Assembly: GCF_013170845.1 (NCBI RefSeq)
Contig: NZ_CP033367.1
Coordinates: 1,674,001 to 1,738,000, forward strand
Length of the DNA stretch: 64,000 nt
Source of the DNA: Mesorhizobium loti R88b
GTDB lineage: Bacteria; Pseudomonadota; Alphaproteobacteria; Rhizobiales; Rhizobiaceae
Direction of reading: 5' to 3'
The translations under genes were made by a program, and so were the position numbers. Below, piece by piece: positions 9,989 to 18,348 of this stretch. The notes below the pieces were generated by a model. The model was not told the origin of the DNA. It made no database searches and saw nothing but the letters and a program-made list of their open reading frames with translations. How positions within the stretch are numbered: position 1 is the first letter of the stretch; every line of letters begins with the position of its first letter.

Positions 9989-10696
9989 ATGGCCGAACAC
10001 ACGGTTGCAGCCTTCGACGAGGAGCTCGGACAAATCAGCAGGCTGATCAGCGATATGGGCGATCTCGCCGGCTCGATGGTCGGCGGCGCCACCAAGGCGC
10101 TGCTGAACTCCGACAATGCTCTTGCCCAGCGAGTCGTCTCCGACGACGCCATCATGGATGCCCGCCAACGCGAACTCGACGACCGCGCCATCACGCTGAT
10201 CGCCAAGCGCCAGCCGATGGCCGACGATCTGCGCCATGTCGTCGGCTCGATCCGCATGGCCGGCGACCTCGAACGCATCGGCGACCTTGCCAAGAACATC
10301 GCCAAGCGCGTCGGCACCGTCGGTCTCAGCGCCACGCCGCGCGACCTGTCGCACTCCATCGATGCCATGGCGCAGCTGGTGCTGATCCAGGTGCATGGCG
10401 TGGTCGAGGAGTATGCGGCGGGTGACGGCGCGGCACTCGCCAAGCTGAGGAATGACGACGAGCGCATCGACGTCAAATACACCTCGGTGTTCCGCGAGCT
10501 GTTGACATACATGATGGAAGATCCGCGCAACATCACGGCGTGCACTCATCTGTTGTTCTGCGCCAAGAATCTCGAGCGCATCGGCGACCACGTGACCAAC
10601 ATCGCCGAAAATGCGTATTATGTGCTGACCGGCACGCAGCTGCCCGCCAATCGCCCGAAGCAGGACGAGACCGCAATGTCGGCGCCGGCGGCATAA
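9989..10696 (+). CDS. phoU: Phosphate signalling regulator PhoU
   Basis: Encodes 235 residues, all helical in character. Two PhoU repeats are marked by the metal-binding motifs RMAGDLERIGDLAKNIAKR and KNLERIGDHVTNIAENAYY. PhoU links the state of the Pst transporter to the PhoR/PhoB pair and represses the Pho regulon when phosphate is plentiful. It lies 25 bases after pstB and 15 before phoB, in the standard operon. Confidence 0.95.
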   Translation: MAEHTVAAFDEELGQISRLISDMGDLAGSMVGGATKALLNSDNALAQRVVSDDAIMDARQRELDDRAITLIAKRQPMADDLRHVVGSIRMAGDLERIGDLAKNIAKRVGTVGLSATPRDLSHSIDAMAQLVLIQVHGVVEEYAAGDGAALAKLRNDDERIDVKYTSVFRELLTYMMEDPRNITACTHLLFCAKNLERIGDHVTNIAENAYYVLTGTQLPANRPKQDETAMSAPAA

Positions 10697-10711
10697 CAGG
10701 GTGACAAGCCG

Positions 10712-11401
10712 ATGATCGCGCCACGCATCATGGTGGTGGAGGATGAGGAGCCGCTAGGCGTGCTCCTCCGCTACAATCTGGAATCTGAAGGTTACCAGGT
10801 CGAGGTGGTGACGCGCGGCGACGAAGCCGAAATCCGGCTGCAGGAAAACGTCCCCGACCTTCTGGTGCTCGATTGGATGGTGCCGGCGGTGTCCGGCATC
10901 GAACTCTGTCGTCGGCTAAGAATGCGGCCCGAGACCGAGCGGCTGCCGATCATCATGCTGACGGCGCGGGGCGAGGAAAGCGACCGCGTGCGCGGCCTTT
11001 CGACCGGTGCCGACGATTATCTGGTCAAGCCGTTCTCGACGCCGGAATTCATGGCCCGCATCAAGGCGCTGCTGCGCCGCGCCAAGCCGGAAGTGCTGTC
11101 CAGCGTACTCAAGGTCGGCGACATCGTGCTCGATCGTGAATCACACCGGGTCTATCGCAAGAAAAGCGAGATCCGGCTCGGGCCGACCGAATTCCGCCTG
11201 CTCGAATTCATGATGCGCCATCCCGGCCGCGTGTTCTCGCGCAGCCAGCTGCTCGACAATGTCTGGGGCGAGACGATCTACATCGACGAGCGCACGGTCG
11301 ACGTGCATGTCGGCCGCCTGCGCAAGGCGGTCAACAATGGCCGTATGCCGGATGTGATCCGCACCATCCGTGGGGCGGGTTACGCGATCCGGGAAGATTA
11401 G
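10712..11401 (+). CDS. phoB: Phosphate regulon response regulator PhoB
   Basis: Encodes 229 residues. The receiver domain has acidic residues E10 and D11, phospho-acceptor Asp54 (VLDWMVP), Thr85 and Lys106 (DDYLVKPF). An OmpR-type winged-helix DNA-binding domain occupies about 130-228 (LLDNVWGETIYIDERTVDVH, ending TIRGAGYAIRED). It activates the pst operon through the Pho box. It is the last gene of the operon. Its partner kinase PhoR is not encoded in this window. Confidence 0.95.
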   Translation: MIAPRIMVVEDEEPLGVLLRYNLESEGYQVEVVTRGDEAEIRLQENVPDLLVLDWMVPAVSGIELCRRLRMRPETERLPIIMLTARGEESDRVRGLSTGADDYLVKPFSTPEFMARIKALLRRAKPEVLSSVLKVGDIVLDRESHRVYRKKSEIRLGPTEFRLLEFMMRHPGRVFSRSQLLDNVWGETIYIDERTVDVHVGRLRKAVNNGRMPDVIRTIRGAGYAIRED

Positions 11402-11678
11402 GTCTTTCGGCGCGGAAGGTCCTACGGAGGTTCTCCGGGCAGGAAGGCGATGCTTCTCGCCAATCTCGTCGCCGCCGTGGGCTACTACGGCCGGCCGTCA
11501 TACAGCCCGACACCAAGTCGCCTCACGGCTTCGAACTCACAGCGCTGTCGAACGCCTGCACCGAAGTCGTGCAATACATCATGCAGTTCTTGATGCTGGC
11601 CGATGAGCATCTGATCGCTCTCGAGAGAGCGGTGAGGCTGGAGTCAAAACAGATTGCTTGCACGATCAGTTCGTCGAC
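11402..11678. other. Non-coding or decayed sequence after phoB
   Basis: One + frame reads HGFELTALSNACTEVVQYIM across 11523-11582, which looks protein-like, but it lacks a start and a recognisable family. This may be a gene remnant. No terminator is obvious. Confidence 0.3.
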
Positions 11679-12128
11679 TTATTGCTTATCGCTGTTATCG
11701 ATTTGTTTCAAAAGTCCTATCACTCCGGCACACCCGCCTAATTCTGACAGCGCAAGCTCTTTCACGTGGGTGTCAGCATGTTCAAGGTCATGAGTCTTGG
11801 CTTGCTCCAGGCCCAAGCCTTCCATCGCATCGGCCACACCCATCGAGGCGACTTTAGCTTCGTCGCTCTTCGCCTTTTCAACACTTGCGGCGTGTGACAG
11901 GCACTCAGACTTTTCATAAACGTCGGCGAGCCACGGCCACAGAGGTGTGTGCTCGGCATTGCAAAGTCGTTCTGCCAGCACATGGACCGACACAGCCATT
12001 GCAATTGCCATACCCGGCATGTCGGGACTTTGGCTCTTTGTGCAATGGTCGGTTCCTTCAGCATGAGCTGGCAGCGGCATCCCCAGGAGAATTGCAAGGG
12101 CCAATTCATATCGCATGTTACATCGCAT
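11679..12128 (-). CDS. Hypothetical secreted protein
   Basis: Encodes 149 residues, or 145 from the internal ATG at 12116, which gives a typical short signal peptide MRYELALAILLGMPLPAHA. The mature protein has several cysteines (DHC, RLC, SEC, GGC) and a helical, charged middle, so it is probably a periplasmic protein with disulfides. I do not recognise the family. Base composition is lower in GC than its surroundings, and it lies in a patch with a gene remnant, both hinting at acquired DNA. Neither start has a strong ribosome site. Confidence 0.5.
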   Translation of the reverse strand: MRCNMRYELALAILLGMPLPAHAEGTDHCTKSQSPDMPGMAIAMAVSVHVLAERLCNAEHTPLWPWLADVYEKSECLSHAASVEKAKSDEAKVASMGVADAMEGLGLEQAKTHDLEHADTHVKELALSELGGCAGVIGLLKQIDNSDKQ

Positions 12129-12246
12129 CCGGCTGATACTGCGCCTCCGTTCGATGAAGAGTTAACGCGAATACTCAAGCAGCGCAAACAACAGCGCCTA
12201 TCTGATTCGTGCTTACGCCGGCGGTTTTCCTGCCCTGGCGATCAAC

Positions 12247-12342
12247 GGAATCGGCGGTCTGTGCAATCGCCTCGCGCGATGCAGGTTCGATCAGGTTGAA
12301 GGCGGCGGCGCTGACGCCGACCATGGCGACAGCGGCAAGATC
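12247..12342 (-). pseudogene. Fragment of a ROK-family repressor
   Basis: This reads [26 protein letters not shown] on the minus strand, nearly identical to the C-terminal segment [26 protein letters not shown] of the intact ROK gene at 15653-16906. The DNA is also alike over about 95 bases. No other part of a ROK gene is present. It is a relic or partial duplication, and the adjacent DUF2218 frame runs into it. Confidence 0.75.
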
Positions 12343-12617
12343 AATTCGCGTTGCTGGCGGCGGGCGACCCGCTTCAGCCGATCGACAACGATCCCGTCGA
12401 CGCGTTCCAGGCCCGCCAGGTCCTCTGCTCCCGCGGTGATATGCAAAGTTGGGCCATCGGCCTCCAACTTGCACCAACCGAATGGAAATCGGATTTGCCC
12501 ACGTCGTCCGGAATAGGCGGTGGCATAGGCAACAAAGGACATGCAGAGTCGCTGGACGAGCTCATCGGCGCCCTCGGTTTCAAGCCTTGAATGGGATATG
12601 AGAGCCACTCTCGGCAT
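12291..12617 (-). CDS. DUF2218-like protein, C-terminus fused to foreign sequence
   Basis: Encodes 108 residues. The core ELVQRLCMSFV, GQIRFPFGWCKLEADG and ERVDGIVVDRLKRVARRQQR matches the DUF2218 pattern: a small alpha/beta protein of about 100 residues with a cysteine in FPFGWC and a basic C-terminal helix. Its role in the cell is not known. The last dozen residues are out-of-frame translation of the ROK fragment, so the natural C-terminus seems to be replaced. The start at 12617 has no good ribosome site; an upstream ATG at 12665 is possible. The gene may be decaying. Confidence 0.55.
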   Translation of the reverse strand: MPRVALISHSRLETEGADELVQRLCMSFVAYATAYSGRRGQIRFPFGWCKLEADGPTLHITAGAEDLAGLERVDGIVVDRLKRVARRQQRELILPLSPWSASAPPPST

Positions 12618-12674
12618 CCGATCAGCGCGAAGGGAGTGCATCGCCGATGCCATCCAATGTGGCATCGACCGGGC

Positions 12675-13601
12675 TCAGGCTTTGGGAATTTTTACCTCCC
12701 ACGGCGCCACCCAGTTTCCGGCAACTCGTAGTTCAACGCCGGCGTCGTCCTCGATTACCTTACATACGGTCATCTCGCCTGCTTCCTTGCCATAGCGCAA
12801 AGCCGCTTCCTTGAACCGATCATGTGTCGCGCGGGTGAGTTCGCTGCGCGTCCCTGTCTCGTTCATCAGCTCTTCGATCAGGCCCAGATCCTTGAGACAG
12901 AGCGCCAGGGGGAAGGAGGGGTCATAATGACCGGCGAAGATAGACGGCACGTCATGCTGCATGACGAAGCTGTCGGCTGCACCGCCCTTCATCGCCGACC
13001 ACCAGATATCCGGCTCAAGGCCCGCGAGCTTGGCTGTGACCATCGCCTCGCCGATCGCCGCAGCGTGGACCTTCCAGAGCTGGTTGTTGACCAGCTTGGC
13101 GACATAGCCGTTTCCATGCCTGCCAACCTTGCGCACCTCGCCCATCGCCTCGATCACCGGGCGGACATGCTCGATGTCTGCATTCTCGCCGCCGACGAAC
13201 ATGATCATGTCGCCACGGATGGCCGAATCCACCGACCCCGTGACTGGCGCGTCGACCACGGCACCGCCCTTGGCGCGGAAATCATCGCCGAGCGTGCGCA
13301 TAAGGTTCGGACTGCTGGTGGTGAGATCGATCCAGTATTTCCCTTGGCAGTCCGACGATAGAAATCCTTTCTCACCACGAACCACAGCTTCGATTTCTTT
13401 CGGGCCGAACACCATGGTGACCACGACATCGACACGACTGAGCACGTCTGCCGCGCTGTCGGCAGGCTTGGCACCTTTCTCGAGCAGGGGCTCCAGGGCA
13501 TCGGGGCGGACATCGTATACGACCATCTCGAACCCGTTTCGGGCAACGTTCAGCGCCGCGTTCCTGCCCATCATGCCCAGCCCGATGAAACCAACTTTCA
13601 T
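12675..13601 (-). CDS. NAD(P)-dependent oxidoreductase, 3-hydroxyisobutyrate dehydrogenase family
   Basis: Encodes 308 residues. The N-terminal Rossmann domain starts MKVGFIGLGMMGRNAA. VDAPVTGSVDSA is the substrate-binding motif. Catalytic Lys is in GNGYVAKLVNNQLW. An all-helical C-terminal domain carries YDPSFPLALCLKDLGL. Members reduce or oxidise beta-hydroxyacids such as hydroxyisobutyrate, tartronate semialdehyde or 6-phosphogluconate-like acids; the substrate is not readable here. GGGGAG seven bases before the ATG fixes the start. It is the second gene of a two-gene unit with a paralogue, divergent from a LysR gene. Confidence 0.9.
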   Translation of the reverse strand: MKVGFIGLGMMGRNAALNVARNGFEMVVYDVRPDALEPLLEKGAKPADSAADVLSRVDVVVTMVFGPKEIEAVVRGEKGFLSSDCQGKYWIDLTTSSPNLMRTLGDDFRAKGGAVVDAPVTGSVDSAIRGDMIMFVGGENADIEHVRPVIEAMGEVRKVGRHGNGYVAKLVNNQLWKVHAAAIGEAMVTAKLAGLEPDIWWSAMKGGAADSFVMQHDVPSIFAGHYDPSFPLALCLKDLGLIEELMNETGTRSELTRATHDRFKEAALRYGKEAGEMTVCKVIEDDAGVELRVAGNWVAPWEVKIPKA

Positions 13602-13647
13602 GTCAAACTCCCCTGAGGCTCCTCTATCCAGCGCCTGTCCGCCGCCA

Positions 13648-14568
13648 TCACTGTTGCCATGGCGGAACCCAGTCGCCCTCAAGGCGCATCGAGATGCCGG
13701 CGTCGTCTTCGATGCGCCGGGCAACATGCAGTTCGGCCGCGCCTGCGCCGTAGCGGCTGGCGGCGAGAGCGAACGCTCCTTGCGCCGCCATTGTCATGGG
13801 CAAAGCCGCCCGCACGTTGCGGTTCAGTTCCTGGATCAGGCGAAGGTCCTTGAGGCACAGGTCCAGCGAGAAGGACGGGTCATAGTGTCCGGCGAAGATG
13901 GATGGCGCATCATGCTGGGCGACAAAACTGTCGCCGACGCTGTTGCGGATCGCATGCCAGAGCGTGCCAAGCTCGACGCCGTTGGCGATACCAGTGGCGA
14001 ACCCCTCTCCGATGGCGGCCGCCGCGATGAACCACAACTGGTTCGTCACCAGCTTCACGACATTGCCGGTGCCGAGACCGCCACAATGGATGACCATACC
14101 GAGATGGCCGAGTACCGGGGCGGCCCGGTCGAACGACAGTTGATCCCCACCAGCGAAAAGCGTGAGCTTTCCGTTCCTTGCTCCGTCCACCGCTCCGGTG
14201 ACCGGGGAATCCACGACCTTCACGCCGTCCGGGGCTTCCGAAGCGAGTTGGAACACGAGCTCGTTGCGATTGGTGGTCAGGTCGATCCACAGGCTTCCTG
14301 GCTTCAGGCCTTTGAGTGCGCCGTTCTCGCCGGCCATGACTGCTTCCACGTGATCGGGTCTTGGAAGGGAGGTCAGGAAGACGTCGGCCTGAGCAGCACA
14401 GTCCGCTGCCGAAGACCCAGCCGTGGCACCGACGGCGACGGTTCTTTCGAGGGCGGCTGGACTAAGATCGAAGGCAGTGACTGGGTAACCTGCCTTCGCA
14501 AGTCTCTGACACATGGGACCGCCCATGGTCCCCAGTCCAACGAACCCGATGCGAGGGAAGGCGGTCAT
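13648..14568 (-). CDS. NAD(P)-dependent oxidoreductase, 3-hydroxyisobutyrate dehydrogenase family (paralogue)
   Basis: Encodes 306 residues. It has a Rossmann motif FVGLGTMGGPM, substrate motif DSPVTGAVDGA, catalytic Lys in GTGNVVKLVTNQLW and C-terminal YDPSFSLDLCLKDLRL. It is clearly related along its full length to the downstream gene and probably arose by tandem duplication. The two may handle related hydroxyacids or form a mixed oligomer. It is transcribed away from the LysR gene, whose product is the likely regulator. Confidence 0.9.
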   Translation of the reverse strand: MTAFPRIGFVGLGTMGGPMCQRLAKAGYPVTAFDLSPAALERTVAVGATAGSSAADCAAQADVFLTSLPRPDHVEAVMAGENGALKGLKPGSLWIDLTTNRNELVFQLASEAPDGVKVVDSPVTGAVDGARNGKLTLFAGGDQLSFDRAAPVLGHLGMVIHCGGLGTGNVVKLVTNQLWFIAAAAIGEGFATGIANGVELGTLWHAIRNSVGDSFVAQHDAPSIFAGHYDPSFSLDLCLKDLRLIQELNRNVRAALPMTMAAQGAFALAASRYGAGAAELHVARRIEDDAGISMRLEGDWVPPWQQ

Positions 14569-14688
14569 AGGTTGCTATCTCCGGCGGCGCCAATCGAGTT
14601 GCCATCTCTCACGAGAGGGCTACTGCCTGACAGCGAAAGTGCATCCAAAGCGCCGTTGCGGAAACGTTGAAAAAACTCCGCCTCCCTA

Positions 14689-14703
14689 ATAACCTCTGGT
14701 TAT
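14689..14703. promoter_or_regulatory. Palindrome overlapping the LysR start codon
   Basis: ATAACC-TCT-GGTTAT is a perfect inverted repeat with 6-bp arms. It overlaps the first two bases of the LysR start codon, a position suited to negative autoregulation of the LysR gene. It lies 120 bases upstream of the divergent dehydrogenases. Confidence 0.5.
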
Positions 14704-15643
14704 GAAGAGATACCGGACTACCCTTCCGCCGCTGGACCTGCTCATTTTCTTTGAGGCCGCCCATCGCGTCGGCAGCTTCACGGGTTGCGCTGCCGAACTC
14801 CACGTCTCGCAGGCTGCTGTCAGCAAACGCATTCACCAGCTTGAGAAATGGATCGGAGAACCTCTGTTCATCCGCAATGGTAAACGGCTCGCGTCCACCG
14901 AAAGCGGGGAGCGGCTCTATCACACCGTCGGGATGGCGCTTGAATTCCTGCGCCAAGGCCTGGGCACTTTGCGCGAGCACGCCATGCGGCCGCTGTCTAT
15001 TGGTGCGCATACCGTTGTCGGCATGTTCTGGCTCACGGCGCAGTTGCAGGCCTTCGGGCTTTCTGGTGACGCCTGCCCGACGCGACTGGTCACCTCCGAC
15101 AACACGGGCGACCTGCTGGCGGCCAAGAATGACCTGCTGGTGATCTATAGCGACGGTGTGGTTCCGGGATGTCGCACCACACGGCTCCTCGACGAGGAGA
15201 TGGTGCCGATGGCATCTCCAGCGCTGGCGGCCACGCTGGGAGCCGATGGCAACGGCTCGTTCCAGCAGTACCGCCGAAGTGATGGTCCGCCGCTGCTCAA
15301 TTACCTACGCTCGGCGCCCGACTGGGTTGACTGGCGGGTGTGGTTTGACGGCCTCTCTCTCAAAGGACTCGAAGATTGGCCTCTCGTCACAATGAGTACC
15401 TATTCCCAGACCATCGGCGAAGCCATACGCGGCAACGGCGTCGCGTTGGGTAGCGTGGCCTTGCTACAGTCAGAACTGGCAGCTGGGCGGTTGGTGCCTC
15501 TCGCCAAGGATGTGTTGCGCACCGACAGAGGTTACTACCTCTGCCACAGCAAAAACGCTCCGTTGGCTGGGGAGGCCCAACGGCTCGCAGCTTTCCTGGT
15601 CACTGCCGCCCACGTCCAGAATGCCGCTTCAACGATTGGTTGA
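14702..15643 (+). CDS. LysR-family transcriptional regulator (GcvA-like)
   Basis: Encodes 313 residues. The N-terminal winged HTH (LDLLIFFEAAHRVGSFTGCA, then AELHVSQAAVSKRIHQLEKW) is followed by a type-2 periplasmic-binding-like effector domain from about 90. The HTH phrasing (AELHVSQAAVSKRI, LF.R) resembles GcvA-type members. It is divergent from the two dehydrogenase genes, so it probably activates them in response to their substrate. No Shine-Dalgarno sequence precedes the ATG; instead a palindrome covers it. Confidence 0.9.
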   Translation: MKRYRTTLPPLDLLIFFEAAHRVGSFTGCAAELHVSQAAVSKRIHQLEKWIGEPLFIRNGKRLASTESGERLYHTVGMALEFLRQGLGTLREHAMRPLSIGAHTVVGMFWLTAQLQAFGLSGDACPTRLVTSDNTGDLLAAKNDLLVIYSDGVVPGCRTTRLLDEEMVPMASPALAATLGADGNGSFQQYRRSDGPPLLNYLRSAPDWVDWRVWFDGLSLKGLEDWPLVTMSTYSQTIGEAIRGNGVALGSVALLQSELAAGRLVPLAKDVLRTDRGYYLCHSKNAPLAGEAQRLAAFLVTAAHVQNAASTIG

Positions 15644-15652
15644 TCCAGATCC

Positions 15653-16906
15653 TCAGGCAACGCTCTTTCCGGCGTTCCCTCTGGCCTGCGCGCCCGGCGC
15701 GAAAATCTCCTGGTCGACGAAGGTCAGTGCACGCATGGCGCAGCCTTCGCGGATCAGCGGCAGTTCATTCGGCTCGGTGTCGAAGGATATCGATTTAGAG
15801 TGTTGGCCGCCGGCGGTCTGGGCGATGGCCTCCCGCAATGCCGGCTCGATCAGGTCGAAGGCGGCGGCGCTGACGCCGACCATGGCGACGGGGGCGGGGT
15901 CGATCAGGGCGAACAGGCTGCCGAGGCCGTAGCCCAGCGCCTCGCCCGCCTTGCGGTAGGCTTCGCGTTCCGGCCCGTCCCGCTCCCGCGCCGTCGCGGC
16001 AAGGGCCCGCATCTGCGCGTCGCTGACATCTGCGACCGGCTCGGTGTCCTCGCCGAGCTGTTTTGCGTTGCGCCAGATGGCGTAGTTGCCGGCATAGGCC
16101 TCGACACAGCCGCGGCGCCCGCAGCGGCAGAGCGCGCCGTTCGGCCGATGGATCATGTGGCCGAACTCGCCGCCCGACGAATGGGTGCCGGTGAACAGTT
16201 CGCCTTTCAGCACCAGGCCCATGCCGATGCCGTGCGAAAGCAGGATGGCGATGAAGTCGTCGCGGTAGCGCTCGGGATCGCGCCAGCGCAGCGCCACCGC
16301 CATCATGTTGCAGTCGTTTTCCATGGTGGCCGGGATGCCAAACTCGGCTTCGAGTATGTCGGCGAAGGCGATATCGGTCTGCGGCGTGATCGGCGACCAG
16401 AGCATCGCTCGGGCATCGGTGTCGGTGATGCCCTGGATCGCCAGCGCGATGCGGGCAACGCTGCGGACATCGATGTCGGGATCCGCGAGGCGTCGCCGCA
16501 CGATGGCCACGCATTCGCCGATCAGCGCCTCGCGCGACATAGTCAGCGTGTCCAGCCGGCGCTGCTCCTCCGATACCACCTGGCCGGCATAGTCGATGAC
16601 GGCGACGGAGAGGAAATTCAGCGACAGCACCACGGTCATGACAGCGGCGGCCTCCGGGTTGAGGCCGAGACCGACCTGCGGCCTGCCGCGTTTGAGCGCG
16701 CCGGCCTCGCTCGGCTTGCCTTCGGCCAGGATGCCTTCACTGATCAGATCGGAGGAAATCGCCGATATGGTCGAGTGGCTGAGGCCAGTGGTCGCGGCGA
16801 TCTCTGTGCGTGAGGGCCGACCGGCCCGGCGCACGGCCGCGATCACCATGGCGCGGTTGCGCCGGCGCAGATCGTCGTGGCGGATACCGACCGACATCTT
16901 TTCCAC
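15653..16906 (-). CDS. ROK-family transcriptional repressor of the xylose operon
   Basis: Encodes 417 residues. An N-terminal winged HTH ([20 protein letters not shown]) precedes the ROK sugar-binding domain with its zinc motif [14 protein letters not shown]. The length is normal for NagC/XylR-type repressors. It is divergent from xylFHG, and two palindromic sites lie in the shared 260-bp intergenic region. Repression relieved by xylose or a related sugar is inferred from this context. A stray copy of part of its C-terminal coding sequence lies at 12.3 kb. Confidence 0.93.
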   Translation of the reverse strand: MEKMSVGIRHDDLRRRNRAMVIAAVRRAGRPSRTEIAATTGLSHSTISAISSDLISEGILAEGKPSEAGALKRGRPQVGLGLNPEAAAVMTVVLSLNFLSVAVIDYAGQVVSEEQRRLDTLTMSREALIGECVAIVRRRLADPDIDVRSVARIALAIQGITDTDARAMLWSPITPQTDIAFADILEAEFGIPATMENDCNMMAVALRWRDPERYRDDFIAILLSHGIGMGLVLKGELFTGTHSSGGEFGHMIHRPNGALCRCGRRGCVEAYAGNYAIWRNAKQLGEDTEPVADVSDAQMRALAATARERDGPEREAYRKAGEALGYGLGSLFALIDPAPVAMVGVSAAAFDLIEPALREAIAQTAGGQHSKSISFDTEPNELPLIREGCAMRALTFVDQEIFAPGAQARGNAGKSVA

Positions 16907-17000
16907 ATCCTCCCGGTCGCCGCGGTTCTTCCAGCCCCTCGAACACTGTCAGCGACACACCCAAATACTGGCAGAAGCAGCCCGTCCTGTCATTTATTTA

Positions 17001-17020
17001 TTCCGAGGCTCGAAAAAAAT
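17001..17020. promoter_or_regulatory. ROK operator, distal copy
   Basis: An imperfect palindrome centred on CGAGGCTCG (17004-17012) followed by an A-run. The same core recurs 84 bases downstream, eight helical turns at 10.5 bp per turn, so two repressor dimers could sit on the same face of the DNA or form a loop. Confidence 0.6.
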
Positions 17021-17081
17021 TCGCGAGCACATCAAAATCCATCAGAATCGATGTTGACAGCGTTCCGGCGTTGGATCAGTG

Positions 17082-17102
17082 TTTTTTCGAGGCTCGAAAA
17101 AA
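17082..17102. promoter_or_regulatory. ROK operator, proximal copy
   Basis: A perfect 21-bp palindrome: six T, CGAG, a central G, CTCG, six A. It lies 64 bases before xylF and just downstream of a TTGACA (17054-17059) that could be the -35 element, so bound repressor would block the promoter. Confidence 0.7.
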
Positions 17103-17166
17103 TAGAGCCTCTGTGCCGGCCTTCGGGTCAGTTTGGTCGCGCCATACGCGGCGCAGGGAGGATACA

Positions 17167-18207
17167 ATGAAGAGATTCACAGCCGCCATCCTGGCGGGTG
17201 TCGCCATGTCGCTGACGCTTGCGTCGGTCGCGCAGGCGAAGGACAAAGTCATCGGCGTTTCGTGGTCCAACTTCCAGGAAGAGCGCTGGAAGACCGACGA
17301 AGCCGCAATGAAGAAGGCCATCGAGGCCGCCGGCGACAAGTATATTTCGGCCGACGCCCAGTCCAATCCCGGCAAGCAGCTCACCGATGTCGAAAGCCTG
17401 ATCTCGCAGGGCGCCAATTCGCTGATCATCCTGGCGCAGGACGCGTCGGCGATCGGTCCGGCGGTGCAGAAGGCGCTGGACGAAGGCATTCCGGTCGTCG
17501 GCTATGACCGCCTGATCGAGAACAAGGACGTCTTCTACCTGACCTTCGACAACAAGGAAGTCGGCCGCTTGCAGGCCGCTGCCGTGTTCAAGGCCAAGCC
17601 GGAAGGCAACTATGTCTTCATCAAGGGCTCGGGCTCCGATCCGAATGCCGATTTCCTGTTCTCGGGCTCGATGGAAGTGCTCAAGGCAGCCATCGACAGC
17701 GGCAAGATCAAGAACGTCGGTGAGGCCTATACGGACGGCTGGCTGCCCGCCAACGCCCAGAAGAACATGGAACAGTTCCTGACCGCCAACGACAACAAGG
17801 TGGACGCGGTGGTCGCAGCCAATGACGGCACCGCCGGCGGCGTTGTCGCGGCTCTGACGGCGCAAGGTCTCGCCGGCACCGTGCCGGTCTCGGGCCAGGA
17901 CGGCGACCATGCCGCCCTGAACCGCATCGCGCTCGGCACCCAGACCGTGTCGGTGTGGAAGGACGCGCGCGAACTCGGCAAGAATGCGGCCGAGATCGCC
18001 TCGCAGCTGGCCGACGGCAAGAAGATGACCGATATCGCCGGCGTGAAGGACTTCACGACGCCTGGCGGCAACACCGTCAAGTCGCTGTTCCTGACCCCGG
18101 TCGCCATCACCAAGGACAATCTCAAGGTCGTCATCGACGCCGGCTGGATCAAGAAGGACGAAGTCTGCGCGGGCGTCGCCGCCGGCAGCGTCGCGGCCTG
18201 CAACTAA
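17167..18207 (+). CDS. xylF: Xylose ABC transporter substrate-binding protein XylF
   Basis: Encodes 346 residues. A signal peptide [20 protein letters not shown] through AQA directs it to the periplasm. The mature protein is a type-1 periplasmic sugar-binding protein. Segments such as [37 protein letters not shown] and [20 protein letters not shown] parallel XylF of E. coli closely. It binds D-xylose, or a very similar pentose, for import by XylH/XylG. GGGAGG five bases upstream fixes the start. A strong terminator-like hairpin follows. Confidence 0.9.
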   Translation: MKRFTAAILAGVAMSLTLASVAQAKDKVIGVSWSNFQEERWKTDEAAMKKAIEAAGDKYISADAQSNPGKQLTDVESLISQGANSLIILAQDASAIGPAVQKALDEGIPVVGYDRLIENKDVFYLTFDNKEVGRLQAAAVFKAKPEGNYVFIKGSGSDPNADFLFSGSMEVLKAAIDSGKIKNVGEAYTDGWLPANAQKNMEQFLTANDNKVDAVVAANDGTAGGVVAALTAQGLAGTVPVSGQDGDHAALNRIALGTQTVSVWKDARELGKNAAEIASQLADGKKMTDIAGVKDFTTPGGNTVKSLFLTPVAITKDNLKVVIDAGWIKKDEVCAGVAAGSVAACN

Positions 18208-18230
18208 ACTTGACCACCTGAAAAGATAAA

Positions 18231-18259
18231 AACGCCGCGGCCCCAAGCCGCGGCGTTTT
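18231..18259 (+). terminator. Intra-operon hairpin between xylF and xylH
   Basis: A 10-bp GC-rich stem (AACGCCGCGG/CCGCGGCGTT) with a seven-base loop and a short T-run lies 24 bases after xylF. As with pstS, it should favour the binding protein over the membrane and ATPase subunits. Confidence 0.8.
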
Positions 18260-18348
18260 CTCAAAAGATTTGTGTTTCCGCGTCAGGCGGATAGCTTCTA
18301 GGCTGGTTTCGGCATCCGCGTCAGACGGCCAGCCGGTGGGAGGAAATC

